A stretch of 64,000 nucleotides of DNA from Nostoc sp. 'Lobaria pulmonaria (5183) cyanobiont' (GTDB lineage: Bacteria; Cyanobacteriota; Cyanobacteriia; Cyanobacteriales; Nostocaceae). A model generated the notes under the pieces. That model was not told where the DNA came from, did not search any database, and was given only the letters and a program-made list of their open reading frames with translations. The translations under genes and the position numbers were made by a program. The stretch covers positions 5,998,545-6,062,544 of the forward strand of contig NZ_CP026692.1 of assembly GCF_002949795.1 (NCBI RefSeq), in the 5' to 3' direction. Each line of letters opens with the position of its first letter. Within the stretch, counting starts at the first letter, position 1. Shown piece by piece: positions 37,773-46,061 of the stretch.

Positions 37773-39176
37773 TTATCTAGGTTTGCGGATTGCACCCTGC
37801 CAGCTAATAGTTTGCTTGGCAGAATGTATTCCTAAAGAACGAGTTGCTACGACTTCAATATCAACATTCACACCAGGGCGTAAAGCTTCGTCAGGAATTT
37901 TGAGCTTGCCCAAAGCTAGAGTAAAACGGTTATAGTCACGAGTCACAAGTTCGTTGGGAATATCCCCTTCATATTCAGTTTTGTAGCCAGAAAAACCGTG
38001 CAAGCTATCCTGGGCGCGGAGTTTCACGCGAAATTGAGTATTAATGGCATCAGATTTGGCTGCCAAATCGACTATTTTTAAGTTGAGATTTTGTCCGGCA
38101 TCGGCAAACTCTGCTACAGCTAACCGGGTGACATCTTTTTTGGGAATGGCATGGTTAACGGTAAATGTTGTAAAGTTAGCCTCACTTTTGGTGTTACCCT
38201 CAACCCATAATTCCTCAGAAAAAGTAACTTCTACTTGTTTGTTATCAGTTAAATTTAGTGTTACAGCTTGATTGCCAAAGCTGGTGATAGGTTGTCTTTC
38301 TTGCCAAACTATTTGAAAAGCCTCTTCTAGACGCTGTTCAAACTCTCGATAATCATCAGCGATCGCAGAACCAGGAGCAAGTAGAGAAACTGCCCCCATG
38401 CCTTGATTCCACTTATTCTTCGAGAGTTGGAACTGTTTGTTTATCAGTTCCGAAATTGGTAGCTGCACAGTTGAAGTATCAGCTGCCAAAGGTTCCTTGC
38501 TATTAACAATACTCAAAGTTCCTAAGCGCCCTTGGCTACCATCGCTACCATCGCTGCCATCTCGCCCATCGCTACCATCGCTACATCTATAAACCTTTTC
38601 AGTACACTTATAATCAGGGCTACCAGGAGTTCCCTTACAGGTTTTTACTTCCCATCTCCGTCTGTGACAGTTACAACCCTCCGTACCATTGCCACCTCTA
38701 CCGCCGCGCCCACCTTCCCCACTAGTTGCTCGGACAGAAATATTCCGTAAGTCTGCCAAATTGCTGTAATACACTGTGAGAGAACCACCATTTCCCCCAT
38801 CTCCTCCTTTGCCACCATTACCGCCACTACCACCATCTGGTGCATTTATATTGTGGCTGACATTATCAGGTTGGGAACCACAGTCAGGTTGATAACCATG
38901 TTCTCCGTCTTCCCCGTCTTCACCATCTTTACCGGACAAGTCAAGATTAACGGGTGAACCATTGACAAAAATATTTTGGTTTTCACCACTGCTACCATCT
39001 CTACCCTCACGTCCATCGGTTCCTGCGTGTCCATCTCTGCCATAATTTCTGACTACTTTATAGTATTCGTCAGAGGCAACGGCTGGACATAAAACTGAAC
39101 CAGAGGCAGGCAAAAAGCTAGTAAATAAGCAGAATGTCAGCAGTAGTGGCAGCTTACTTCTAAAACCATTGTGCAT
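37773..39176 (-). CDS. Secreted protein with collagen-like Gly-X-Y tracts
   Basis: 467 residues. Signal peptide (LPLLLTFCLFTSFLPASGSV, possible cleavage after A/S near residue 35). Residues about 45-230 alternate Gly-rich collagen-like tracts (GRDGHAGTDGREGRDG, GKDGEDGEDGEHG, GGKGGDGGNGGS, GSDGRDGSDGSDGSQG) with short beta-like spacers and a Cys-rich segment (CNCHRRRWEVKTC, then YKC and YRC). The C-terminal about 230 residues form an unrecognised globular domain (VTLNLTDNKQVEVTFSEELW, VDIEVVATRSLGIHSAKQT). Likely exported to the cell surface or sheath; function unknown. Confidence 0.75.
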   Translation of the reverse strand: MHNGFRSKLPLLLTFCLFTSFLPASGSVLCPAVASDEYYKVVRNYGRDGHAGTDGREGRDGSSGENQNIFVNGSPVNLDLSGKDGEDGEDGEHGYQPDCGSQPDNVSHNINAPDGGSGGNGGKGGDGGNGGSLTVYYSNLADLRNISVRATSGEGGRGGRGGNGTEGCNCHRRRWEVKTCKGTPGSPDYKCTEKVYRCSDGSDGRDGSDGSDGSQGRLGTLSIVNSKEPLAADTSTVQLPISELINKQFQLSKNKWNQGMGAVSLLAPGSAIADDYREFEQRLEEAFQIVWQERQPITSFGNQAVTLNLTDNKQVEVTFSEELWVEGNTKSEANFTTFTVNHAIPKKDVTRLAVAEFADAGQNLNLKIVDLAAKSDAINTQFRVKLRAQDSLHGFSGYKTEYEGDIPNELVTRDYNRFTLALGKLKIPDEALRPGVNVDIEVVATRSLGIHSAKQTISWQGAIRKPR

Positions 39177-39226
39177 CTAGTTACACCTAAAACTTTAGTC
39201 GAATTATCTACTCCTGACGCTGACTT

Positions 39227-39427
39227 TCAACAATTTGCTCCCTCTTGTCCAGTGATATCGTGTCCGGTTAAAAACTTATCATTTTTGAAGGAAGCAGAGA
39301 CAATCCACCAACCTGCAATCAAAAAGACCAATCCCAGAGCCGAAGCGATCGCCCATAAGAGTAACTGGCAACTTGGGTTAATAGTATTTTTTCTGGTTCT
39401 ATTGCTTAGAAGATGGTCGCCACTGGG
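39227..39427 (-). other. Possible small membrane-protein frame or remnant upstream of the collagen-like gene
   Basis: The minus strand holds an open frame without a normal start codon: NPSCQLLLWAIASALGLV, FLIAGWWIVSASFKNDKF, LTGHDITGQEGANC and TGA at 39227-39229. The hydrophobic stretch resembles one membrane span. It would end about 50 bp before the collagen-like start. Possibly a decayed gene; the plus-strand frame over the same bases looks less protein-like. Confidence 0.3.
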
Positions 39428-39597
39428 TCAGTTTATGCGAAAGACTAACCTTATATTCAAATACCTTTTAAACTTGGGCATTCTAACGCTCTTTTATTAT
39501 TCTGAAAAAATAAAATATTTGTAGGTTAGGTTGAACAACAGTAAAACCCAACAAAATCAAGGATTATTGGTGTTGATTTACCCTTGCAGGAAGCAAG

Positions 39598-39695
39598 CTA
39601 CTACCGCAAGGCGGAAGTCAAAAGTCACGCATAATTGTATTCCAAGCTCTTGCGCCATTTGAAATGGTATGTTTATTTACGCCAAGCTGTACTAC
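39598..39695. repeat. Dispersed repeat, copy 1 of 2 in this window
   Basis: About 98 bp starting CTACTACCGCAAGGCGGAAG and ending GCCAAGCTGTACTAC, nearly identical to 60765-60861 in the same orientation; they differ mainly at AGTCACGCATAATTG versus AGTCAAAATAATTG. Non-coding, intergenic. Confidence 0.9.
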
Positions 39696-39820
39696 GTTCC
39701 TCAACCAAACCTACGCCTAGATTTATAAAAACTGATTACAACAAAGGTTTCTAATTTTTATCTTGTGAGAGTTATAAAACAGCGATAAAGCGAGGTAGTA
39801 AGTGTCGAAGTGTGACACAC

Positions 39821-40708
39821 TTATGAAAAAGGATTAGCTTCTGTTACCACTTCCGGCAGTGGAATAAACTCTGTTTCATCTGGCACGCTAGCAAAGCGAG
39901 AGTCGCGCCAATTAACTTTAGCTTGCTCTATTCGCTCTGGTCGGCTAGAGACAAAATTCCACCATTTGTAGCGTGTACCTAACGGTTCACCGCCAATAAC
40001 AATACATTGAGCAGCAGCTGTAGCAGAAACCTCAATCTGATCACCTGGCTCTAGAATAGCGAGACGATATTGCTCCATCGGTTCATCATTAATCCTCAAT
40101 CCCTCTGTGACACTGTATACTGCCCTTTGTGAATAATCTGTAGGGATAGTGAAATGGGTGTTGGCAGACAACACTGCATCTAAATACAGGATAGGTGAGA
40201 GAACTCTCACAGGTGAGGTATAGCCAAATGCTTGTCCAGCAATAAGTTTGATGATAACGCCATTCTCTTCCCAGGTGGGAAGGATTTCAGCAGGATAGTG
40301 AATGAACGTTGGCTCGGTTTCTTCGTGTTCAACAGGTAGGGCGACCCAGGTTTGAATACCATGAATAGTAGTTTCTTGCTGACGGTCAGAGTCAGGTGAG
40401 CGTTCTGAATGTACAATTCCCTTTCCTGCTATCATCCAGTTCACTGCACCTGGTTGGATTTCCTGCACAGTACCCAAACTATCGCGATGTATCAAAGCAC
40501 CGTCAAATAAATAAGTTACCGTTGCCAGATTAATATGAGGATGTGGTCGGACATCAATGCCTTGATTGGGGGGCATAACGGACGGGCCAAGATGATCGAA
40601 AAACATAAACGGCCCAACCATTTGGCGATTAGGATATGGCAAACTGCGGCGGGCAAAAAAGCTACCTAGACTTTTAACTTCGGGTTCAATCAGTTGAAGG
40701 ATTGCCAT
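39821..40708 (-). CDS. Pirin family protein
   Basis: 295 residues, bicupin. Metal ligands of pirins are visible: HPHINLATVTYLF (two His), and GIVHSERSP (His and Glu). N-terminal FARRSLPYPNRQMVGPFMFFDHLGP is the standard pirin opening. Some pirins have quercetinase activity, others are regulators; no way to tell here. Start ATG 40708. Confidence 0.92.
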   Translation of the reverse strand: MAILQLIEPEVKSLGSFFARRSLPYPNRQMVGPFMFFDHLGPSVMPPNQGIDVRPHPHINLATVTYLFDGALIHRDSLGTVQEIQPGAVNWMIAGKGIVHSERSPDSDRQQETTIHGIQTWVALPVEHEETEPTFIHYPAEILPTWEENGVIIKLIAGQAFGYTSPVRVLSPILYLDAVLSANTHFTIPTDYSQRAVYSVTEGLRINDEPMEQYRLAILEPGDQIEVSATAAAQCIVIGGEPLGTRYKWWNFVSSRPERIEQAKVNWRDSRFASVPDETEFIPLPEVVTEANPFS

Positions 40709-40917
40709 AAATCATCGCAGGTGATTGGTAAATGCTGTAATTATTATAAGTATATTTACTTGTAAATAAGCTAATCTTAAATGAGTTATCTGTTTGTTTT
40801 GTCGAGTTGATGCCAATGCGATCGCCTGTTGTTTGATCGTTTTTTATTATTAGAAGTATTGTTTGCCAACCAGAGAGTCTTTTGACAAGTGCGATCGCTC
40901 CCGTTTAACTTTATTAA

Positions 40918-41154
40918 ACTTCTGATCGGATTTCAGTTTCCTACTGTGAAAAAATTAATTGCCAGCAATTAGCTCAATTACTATCAGATTCTGCAAAACG
41001 CCGTCCATTAGTTCTAGATGCACGAAGTCAGCCTAAGTATGCAGTTAGTCATATCGAAACAGCAGTACGCATAGATCCTCTAACAGAGGACTTAACAACA
41101 GTTTCAACAGTTTCCCCAGATAGTAGAGTTGAATTTGTACAAGTATTTATTTAA
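40918..41154 (+). pseudogene. Rhodanese-domain remnant
   Basis: An open stretch without a start codon reads INCQQLAQLLSDSAKRRP, then LVLDARSQPKYAVSHIETAVRID. This is the first half of a rhodanese fold (..LLDvR...Ey..sHI..A..i). The sequence then turns unrelated (STVSPDSRVEFVQVFI) and stops at 41152-41154, before the catalytic Cys loop. So both ends are missing. Confidence 0.65.
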
Positions 41155-41228
41155 CGAATTATAACAATACTATCTTTGGCAACTCGAAATCAGCGATACA
41201 CTGAGGAAAATTCCTTGAGGAAGCGTTG

Positions 41229-41618
41229 ATGGCACGGTCAAACGGGGTTATAAGTGAAACGTCTGTAGAGGAATTGCCTACAGTTTCAGACAAAGATCCG
41301 ATCGCAATTGAAAATCCGCCTGAGCCAGTGGAGGATGCCCAGGATATTGATGACATATTGAACTCACTAAAAACCTTACTGAGTTCTCTAGAAAAGCTCC
41401 AAAAAGTCCGGCAGGAAGTGGGCGATATCAAACCGTTGATTGGGCGGATGCTTGATGGAGAATTAGTTGCTGGTGAAGAACTTGAGCAACTCAAAACAGG
41501 TGTGAGCAGTCTTTCTCGCCTTGTTCGTGCTTATAATGACCATCAAGTAGCGTTGGCTAAAGCACAACCTGCTAGAAACTTACTAGATCAAGTACTCAAA
41601 GAGCGTAAAGCTAATTAA
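41229..41618 (+). CDS. Hypothetical coiled-coil protein
   Basis: 129 residues, acidic N-terminus (PIAIENPPEPVEDAQDIDD) followed by helices with heptad-like leucines (ILNSLKTLLSSLEKLQKVRQ; LEQLKTGVSSLSRLVRAY). No membrane span or known domain. ATG 41229 is used; a TTG directly before it is less likely. Ends upstream of the long hairpin. Function unknown. Confidence 0.6.
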   Translation: MARSNGVISETSVEELPTVSDKDPIAIENPPEPVEDAQDIDDILNSLKTLLSSLEKLQKVRQEVGDIKPLIGRMLDGELVAGEELEQLKTGVSSLSRLVRAYNDHQVALAKAQPARNLLDQVLKERKAN

Positions 41619-41685
41619 GTTGAGACTGGGGATTGGGGAAGAAATTCTTTAGATATTTGGTTGGAGTCCCAATCTCCAATTTAAC

Positions 41686-41804
41686 AAGCGATGTCTCACG
41701 ACAAGCCGCTTTGCGTCTACGCACTTTTTTAAGAGAATGCGATCGCACTCCTAATTCTCTCAAAAATGCGTAGATGCACAGCGGCTTGTCGTGAGACATC
41801 GCTT
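41686..41804. repeat. 119-bp long inverted repeat (hairpin)
   Basis: 25-bp perfect arms: 41686-41710 (AAGCGATGTCTCACGACAAG...) and 41780-41804. The inner parts are also mostly complementary (GCGTCTACGCA with TGCGTAGATGC, AGAGAAT with ATTCTCT) around a small loop with GCGATCGC. Nearly the whole element folds on itself. It lies between a hypothetical gene and the methyltransferase promoter. Confidence 0.9.
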
Positions 41805-41901
41805 CTCCATCGCCTTTAGCTATGTCTACAGCAGCAAGATATATCGTTAAAGTAAGTATGGTATTACACTCTACATTGATGTTTTTCTTAATCATTGGCT
41901 A

Positions 41902-41920
41902 ATAACCTAAAATAGGTTAT
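41902..41920. promoter_or_regulatory. Palindromic operator before the methyltransferase gene (likely C-protein box)
   Basis: ATAACCTA-AAA-TAGGTTAT, a perfect 8-bp-arm palindrome, 41 bp before the methyltransferase start. The core AACCTAAAATAGGTT matches 14 of 15 bases of the site at 44101-44115 upstream of the controller gene. Shared sites at both promoters of a restriction-modification system fit binding by the XRE controller protein. Confidence 0.7.
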
Positions 41921-41961
41921 GATGACGAAAGTCTAGTATTACTTGCAAGGTAGGTATCGTA

Positions 41962-43071
41962 ATGAAGACTAATAAAGAGAATCTACCCTTAGATGAGATT
42001 CTCTTAGAGGATAGCTTACAACTGCTAAGTAATCTGCCAGATGAATGTGTTGACTTAGTTGTATCCTCTCCACCTTATAATCTAGGCAAAGAATACGAAT
42101 CAAGGCAGGCTCTTGAGATTTATTTAGCAGAACAAACAGCCGTTCTGCTTGAATGTAGCCGGATTCTCAAAAATACAGGTTCGCTATTTTGGCAAATTGG
42201 TGCTTTTTCTGACCGAGGAATGCTAATTCCTCTGGATATTCGCTTTTTTCCGATTTTAGAGTCATGCAGATTAATTCCTCGCAACCGAATTATATGGGCT
42301 AGGCAACATGGTCTTCATGCCCAGAAAAAGTTTTCTTGTAGACATGAAACTATTCTTTGGTTTACTAAATCGGATAACTATAAATTTAATCTAGATGCTA
42401 TTAGAGTTCCACAAAAATATCAAAATAAGAAACATTATCGAGGAAATCGAAAGGGAGAACTTTCATGCAATCCAGAAGGGAAAAATCCTGGTGATATTTG
42501 GCTGTTTCGGAATGTTAAACACAACCATGAAGAACAAACTATACATCCCTGCCAATTTCCAGAAGACTTGGTAGCTAGAATTCTATTAGCTACAACTAAC
42601 GAAAATGATATTATTTTAGATCCATTTATGGGATCTGGTACTACGGCGGTGGTTGCGAGAGATCATAAACGCCATTTTATCGGGTCAGAGATGGAACCAA
42701 AATATCATCAAGTTGCCTTGCGTCGTCTCAGTGGCAATCCAGATCCAAATGGTTGTTTTCCAAATTTAAAAACATTGCGCGATTATGTTGAAAAAACTGG
42801 TCAATCTATTGATAAATTTAAGTTTGATATGCAAGTAGGAAATAAAGCTTCAGAACGCAGCAAAGCAAAATTTTATTCAGAAGAGTATCATTTGCAGGAA
42901 ATGGAAGATAGATTAATCTATGAAGAATCTGTTTTCGCAGCTAATCTAAGAGGTGAAGAGATTCCATTAGATCCAAAGCTTAACGGGAATGGTAAAAAGA
43001 CCTCTTTACAAAATCAAATAGTAAAACAAGTAGAAGAAGTAGAACAAATTGAATTGAGATTATGGAGTTAA
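41962..43071 (+). CDS. Type II DNA methyltransferase, probable N4-cytosine type (BglII-like system)
   Basis: 369 residues. Catalytic motif IV VVSSPPYNLG near residue 30 (SPPY is typical of N4-cytosine enzymes; adenine enzymes mostly have DPPY) and AdoMet-binding motif I near the C-terminal side, LDPFMGSGTTAVVA (about 220), giving the beta-class order. Substrate region includes RNRIIWARQHGLHAQKKFSCRHETI. The C-terminal about 100 residues are charged. Convergent with a BglII-family endonuclease, so it should protect AGATCT or a related site, most likely as m4C. Its promoter overlaps the putative C-box. Confidence 0.85.
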   Translation: MKTNKENLPLDEILLEDSLQLLSNLPDECVDLVVSSPPYNLGKEYESRQALEIYLAEQTAVLLECSRILKNTGSLFWQIGAFSDRGMLIPLDIRFFPILESCRLIPRNRIIWARQHGLHAQKKFSCRHETILWFTKSDNYKFNLDAIRVPQKYQNKKHYRGNRKGELSCNPEGKNPGDIWLFRNVKHNHEEQTIHPCQFPEDLVARILLATTNENDIILDPFMGSGTTAVVARDHKRHFIGSEMEPKYHQVALRRLSGNPDPNGCFPNLKTLRDYVEKTGQSIDKFKFDMQVGNKASERSKAKFYSEEYHLQEMEDRLIYEESVFAANLRGEEIPLDPKLNGNGKKTSLQNQIVKQVEEVEQIELRLWS

Positions 43072-43082
43072 TAAATTAATTA

Positions 43083-43751
43083 TTACAATAAGTTAAGTAG
43101 ACAACGACTACGGGCTGAACGTCCAGTAATGATTTGGCATTGGCGACTAATTCTAGTATTCACGGTTCTAGAATATCTTTTAGATGAATACTCAGTCCAG
43201 ATGATAGGCACTATTGTATTTTGTTGTTCAAATAATCCAACCAATCTGATTGGTACATCAAAAACTTGGTATTTAGTCAAAGCTTTTAACTGATTAACAG
43301 CTTGCTCGTAATAAAGAGTGCTATTGGAAGCAGGAAACATCAGAGCCTTTGTTACTATAATTACCAGATTAGTTGGGTATCCAACAAATTCAGTTTTAGC
43401 TTTGAAGAACAATTCTGAGCGCAAGGTGTTATTGAGTAGAAAGGGATAGTTAGAAAATTGAATTTCAATGATAATGCCAGCTTTGGCAAAATCAACCTCT
43501 GTACCTAAAAATCTGTAAGGTACTGGAATAGGTATATTTGATTGCCAACCATCATGAATAAAAGCAGCTTTAATGTATTCGTTTGTACCTACTGGATCGA
43601 ATATTGCATTACCCTGAATTCCAGCTTGATCTGAAGCCTTGATGTACAAAGGCATTCTAGTGAGAGTATTACTAATCTCATGCCATTCGTTCTGGTATTG
43701 GGTATTAATTATTATATCTGCTGCGTTAAAGTCTACATATTGAATAATGAT
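43083..43751 (-). CDS. Type II restriction endonuclease, BglII family, no standard start codon
   Basis: The first ATG (43655) would give 190 residues starting MPLYIKASDQAG. Upstream the same frame stays open and reads DFNAADIINTQYQNEW then HEISNTLTR, matching the N-terminus I recall for R.BglII (DYNHADEIL...KMPLHVKASDQ). Starting at ATC 43751 gives 222 residues, close to the 223 of R.BglII. Active-site pattern D-x8-E-x-Q (VDFAKAGIIIEIQFS) equals Asp84-Glu93-Gln95 of BglII; SNYPFLLNNTLRSELF and MFPASNSTLYYEQA are family blocks. AAGGAG of the controller gene's end lies 8 bases before ATC; the two ATA codons before it are alternatives. Either a rare non-AUG start with coupling to the controller gene, or a start-codon mutation. 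C-terminal tail (ARSRCLLNLL) differs from BglII. Confidence 0.8.
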   Translation of the reverse strand: MIIQYVDFNAADIIINTQYQNEWHEISNTLTRMPLYIKASDQAGIQGNAIFDPVGTNEYIKAAFIHDGWQSNIPIPVPYRFLGTEVDFAKAGIIIEIQFSNYPFLLNNTLRSELFFKAKTEFVGYPTNLVIIVTKALMFPASNSTLYYEQAVNQLKALTKYQVFDVPIRLVGLFEQQNTIVPIIWTEYSSKRYSRTVNTRISRQCQIITGRSARSRCLLNLL

Positions 43752-43753
43752 TA

Positions 43754-44002
43754 TTATGTCTCCTTTTGGTATTTCAACAGTTCTTTGATAAAAGCAAGCG
43801 GATCGATTTCAAGAACTTGGGCAATTTGTAAAAATTCAATCACGTCAAGACGACGCTCTCCACGTTCATACTTTGATACATAAGATTGCGGAAGCTCTAG
43901 CTTTGCTGACAACTCTGCTTGAGTAAGCTTGGCAGCTTTGCGGGCTTCGATAAGTAGCTGGCGAAACCGATCGTAATCTTCGCTGAAAACTGATTTAGGC
44001 AC
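43754..44002 (-). CDS. XRE-type controller (C) protein of the restriction-modification system
   Basis: 82 residues with a Cro/C1-type helix-turn-helix: LLIEARKAAKLTQAELSAKL, PQSYVSKYERGERRLDVIEF. Size and position directly before the endonuclease match C proteins, which delay endonuclease synthesis after the system enters a new host. Its end (AAAAGGAGACATAA) overlaps the putative start region of the endonuclease. Paired palindromes 85-115 bases upstream and one before the methyltransferase are its likely targets. Confidence 0.85.
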   Translation of the reverse strand: MPKSVFSEDYDRFRQLLIEARKAAKLTQAELSAKLELPQSYVSKYERGERRLDVIEFLQIAQVLEIDPLAFIKELLKYQKET

Positions 44003-44293
44003 TTTAGCTTGCCTTTTATCTGGCGATAGTTTTTTCGATCTCGATGAGAGTTACTACATATTGCTAAACTCAGTTAAATTCTAAAACCTAATATGGGATA
44101 AACCCAAAATAGGTTTTTATAGCTACTATGAAGATAGCACGCATATAGGCGTTGGCGTAGCCTCTCCAAGAGAAGCCTGTTGTAGACATCGCACCATTAA
44201 TATCCCAAGATCGGAAACGGGAAGTCGCTGCGTGTCTAAATCTGTGGTTTCATTTGAAGGATATAAAATTTTGCAAGATATCTACTTACGATC
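44003..44293. other. Control region between the C-protein gene and the CbiG-CobJ gene
   Basis: Besides the operators, 44140-44200 carries the dispersed repeat GGCGTTGGCGTAGCCTCTCC..AGAGAAGCC, which shares TAGCCTCTCCAAGAG with the repeat in the broken gene at 58436-58515. No cobalamin riboswitch was recognised upstream of the cobalamin gene. Confidence 0.6.
44085..44115. promoter_or_regulatory. Tandem operator sites upstream of the controller gene
   Basis: Two sites, AACCTAATATGGGAT (44085-44099) and AACCCAAAATAGGTT (44101-44115), together also form one larger inverted repeat (AAAACCTA...TAGGTTTT). The second differs by one base from the core before the methyltransferase gene. Paired sites upstream of C are usual, one activating and one repressing. 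Confidence 0.65.
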
Positions 44294-46039
44294 ATGAATG
44301 TTGCACCCGCCATTGTAGTACTAGGTCAAAATAGCGTGACAGTAGCACGTAAAATAATCAGCGTCTTGCCAGGAGCAACGCTATACGGTCTAGAGGGTCG
44401 CACATCGCAGGTTGATGTCAGCTTCACAAATTTTGGCGAGACGTTGCGCGAGTTATTTATGCAGGGAAGACCGCTGATTGGCATTTGTGCTGCCGGCATT
44501 TTAATTAGGACGTTAGCTCCCGTAATCTCGGATAAACGACAGGAACCACCAGTGCTAGCTGTGGCTGAAGATGGTAGTGCTGTTGTCCCTCTTTTGGGCG
44601 GACTTGGTGGAGTCAACGATTTAGCACGTCGCATTGCTGAAACGCTGGATGTCAAACCTGCAATTACGACCACAGGCGATTTACGTTTGGGTACAACGTT
44701 GTTATCTCCTCCTCCTGGATACCATTTAGCAAACCCAGACGATGCGAAGAAATTTATCTCAGATGTGTTAGCTGGGGCGCAAGTCAAGCTAGAAGGAATA
44801 GCGCCTTGGTTGAGTGATAGTAAACTGCCTATAGACCCAAAGGGAGATTTGACTATCCAAGTTACGGAAAGTTTAGTCACTCCTACAACCAACTGTCTTG
44901 TTTACCACCCAGCAACGATCGCGATCGCAATTAGTGGCATCATTGATCATGCAGTAGTTTTAGTACAACAGCTACTAACTGATGCCAAACTAGAAACAGC
45001 ATCAGTAGCCGGGATATTTGCACCCATCACCGCCGCAGCCGATCCCGCAATCCACACGCTAGCTAGCGCCTTGAAAGTGCCCACCCGCTTTTTTACCCCA
45101 AATCAGCTAGAAAGTCTACTTTCACAAGGTTATAGCCCCGCCCAAGCAGCAGCGATCGCCGCCACAGGTACATCCCCTTTATCTTCTCCTTCTTCTAACA
45201 TTGCGATCGCTATTGCCTCTCAAGTAATTGACCCTAACACCATCGGTCAGCCACGCGGACGATTAGCGATTATTGGCACGGGCCCTGGTGGTTCGCTGTG
45301 GATGTCTCCCGAAGTGAAGGAAATACTCAAGTCGGCAACTGACCTAGTGGGTTACAAAACTTATTTAGATTTAGTTGGTTCTCTGGCTGATGGTAAACAA
45401 CGGCATGAGTCTGACAACCGCGAAGAAGAAGCACGAGCAAAGATGGCCCTAGATTTGGCTGCATCTGGGCGATATGTAGCTGTGGTTTCATCTGGCGACC
45501 CTGGTATCTATGCAATGGCAACAGCAGTTTTTGAGGTATGCGATCGCTATGCTAAACCCGAATGGGACAGTATCGATATTCATGTGGCCCCAGGTATCTC
45601 TGCGATGCAGGCAGCAGCAGCAGCCATTGGTGCACCCCTTGGACATGATTTCTGTGCTATTTCCCTCTCTGATATCTTGAAACCTTGGTCTGCGATCGCC
45701 CAACGAATTGCTGCTGCTGCTGAGGCTGATTTTGTCATTGCTTTTTACAATCCTGTTTCCAAAGAGCGTACCTGGCAACTGGCAGAAGCGAGAAATATTT
45801 TGCTGCGACATCGAAGACCAGATACACCAGTAGTATTGGCCCGGAATCTCGGTCGGCCAGGACAAACGGTAAAGGCGATCGCACTTGACCAGTTAACACC
45901 AGCAAGCGCTGATATGCGGACAATTATTCTCGTTGGTTCCACAAAAACCCGAACCATCAAGCGCCGCGATGGTAATATCTGGGTTTATACGCCGCGTCGC
46001 TATACTGAATATACGTATGCAAACTATTTACAACCGTAA
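44294..46039 (+). CDS. cobJ: CbiG-CobJ fusion, precorrin-3B C17-methyltransferase (cobalamin synthesis)
   Basis: 581 residues. Residues 1-310 are CbiG-like (N-terminal ICAAGILIRTLAPVISDKR, GGVNDLARRIAETL; C-terminal VAGIFAPITAAADPAIH, PARFFTP-like segment). Residues about 320-575 form a tetrapyrrole methylase: LAIIGTGPGGSLWMSPEV, VVSSGDPGIYAMA, PGISAMQAAAAAIGAPLGHD and VVLARNLGRPGQ. CobJ methylates C-17 and contracts the ring; the CbiG part would open the lactone. Such fusions are common in cyanobacteria. No other cob genes are nearby. Confidence 0.93.
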   Translation: MNVAPAIVVLGQNSVTVARKIISVLPGATLYGLEGRTSQVDVSFTNFGETLRELFMQGRPLIGICAAGILIRTLAPVISDKRQEPPVLAVAEDGSAVVPLLGGLGGVNDLARRIAETLDVKPAITTTGDLRLGTTLLSPPPGYHLANPDDAKKFISDVLAGAQVKLEGIAPWLSDSKLPIDPKGDLTIQVTESLVTPTTNCLVYHPATIAIAISGIIDHAVVLVQQLLTDAKLETASVAGIFAPITAAADPAIHTLASALKVPTRFFTPNQLESLLSQGYSPAQAAAIAATGTSPLSSPSSNIAIAIASQVIDPNTIGQPRGRLAIIGTGPGGSLWMSPEVKEILKSATDLVGYKTYLDLVGSLADGKQRHESDNREEEARAKMALDLAASGRYVAVVSSGDPGIYAMATAVFEVCDRYAKPEWDSIDIHVAPGISAMQAAAAAIGAPLGHDFCAISLSDILKPWSAIAQRIAAAAEADFVIAFYNPVSKERTWQLAEARNILLRHRRPDTPVVLARNLGRPGQTVKAIALDQLTPASADMRTIILVGSTKTRTIKRRDGNIWVYTPRRYTEYTYANYLQP

Positions 46040-46061
46040 AGTCAAAGGCGGAGGCTAAACG

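Noticed and set aside
39171-39524. 117-codon plus-strand frame upstream of pirin
   Set aside because: Starts inside the collagen-like gene's start and lies opposite a more protein-like minus-strand frame; no family.
44116-44293. Cobalamin riboswitch before the CbiG-CobJ gene
   Set aside because: No B12-box-like GCCACTG element was visible; the region is repeat and operator sequence.
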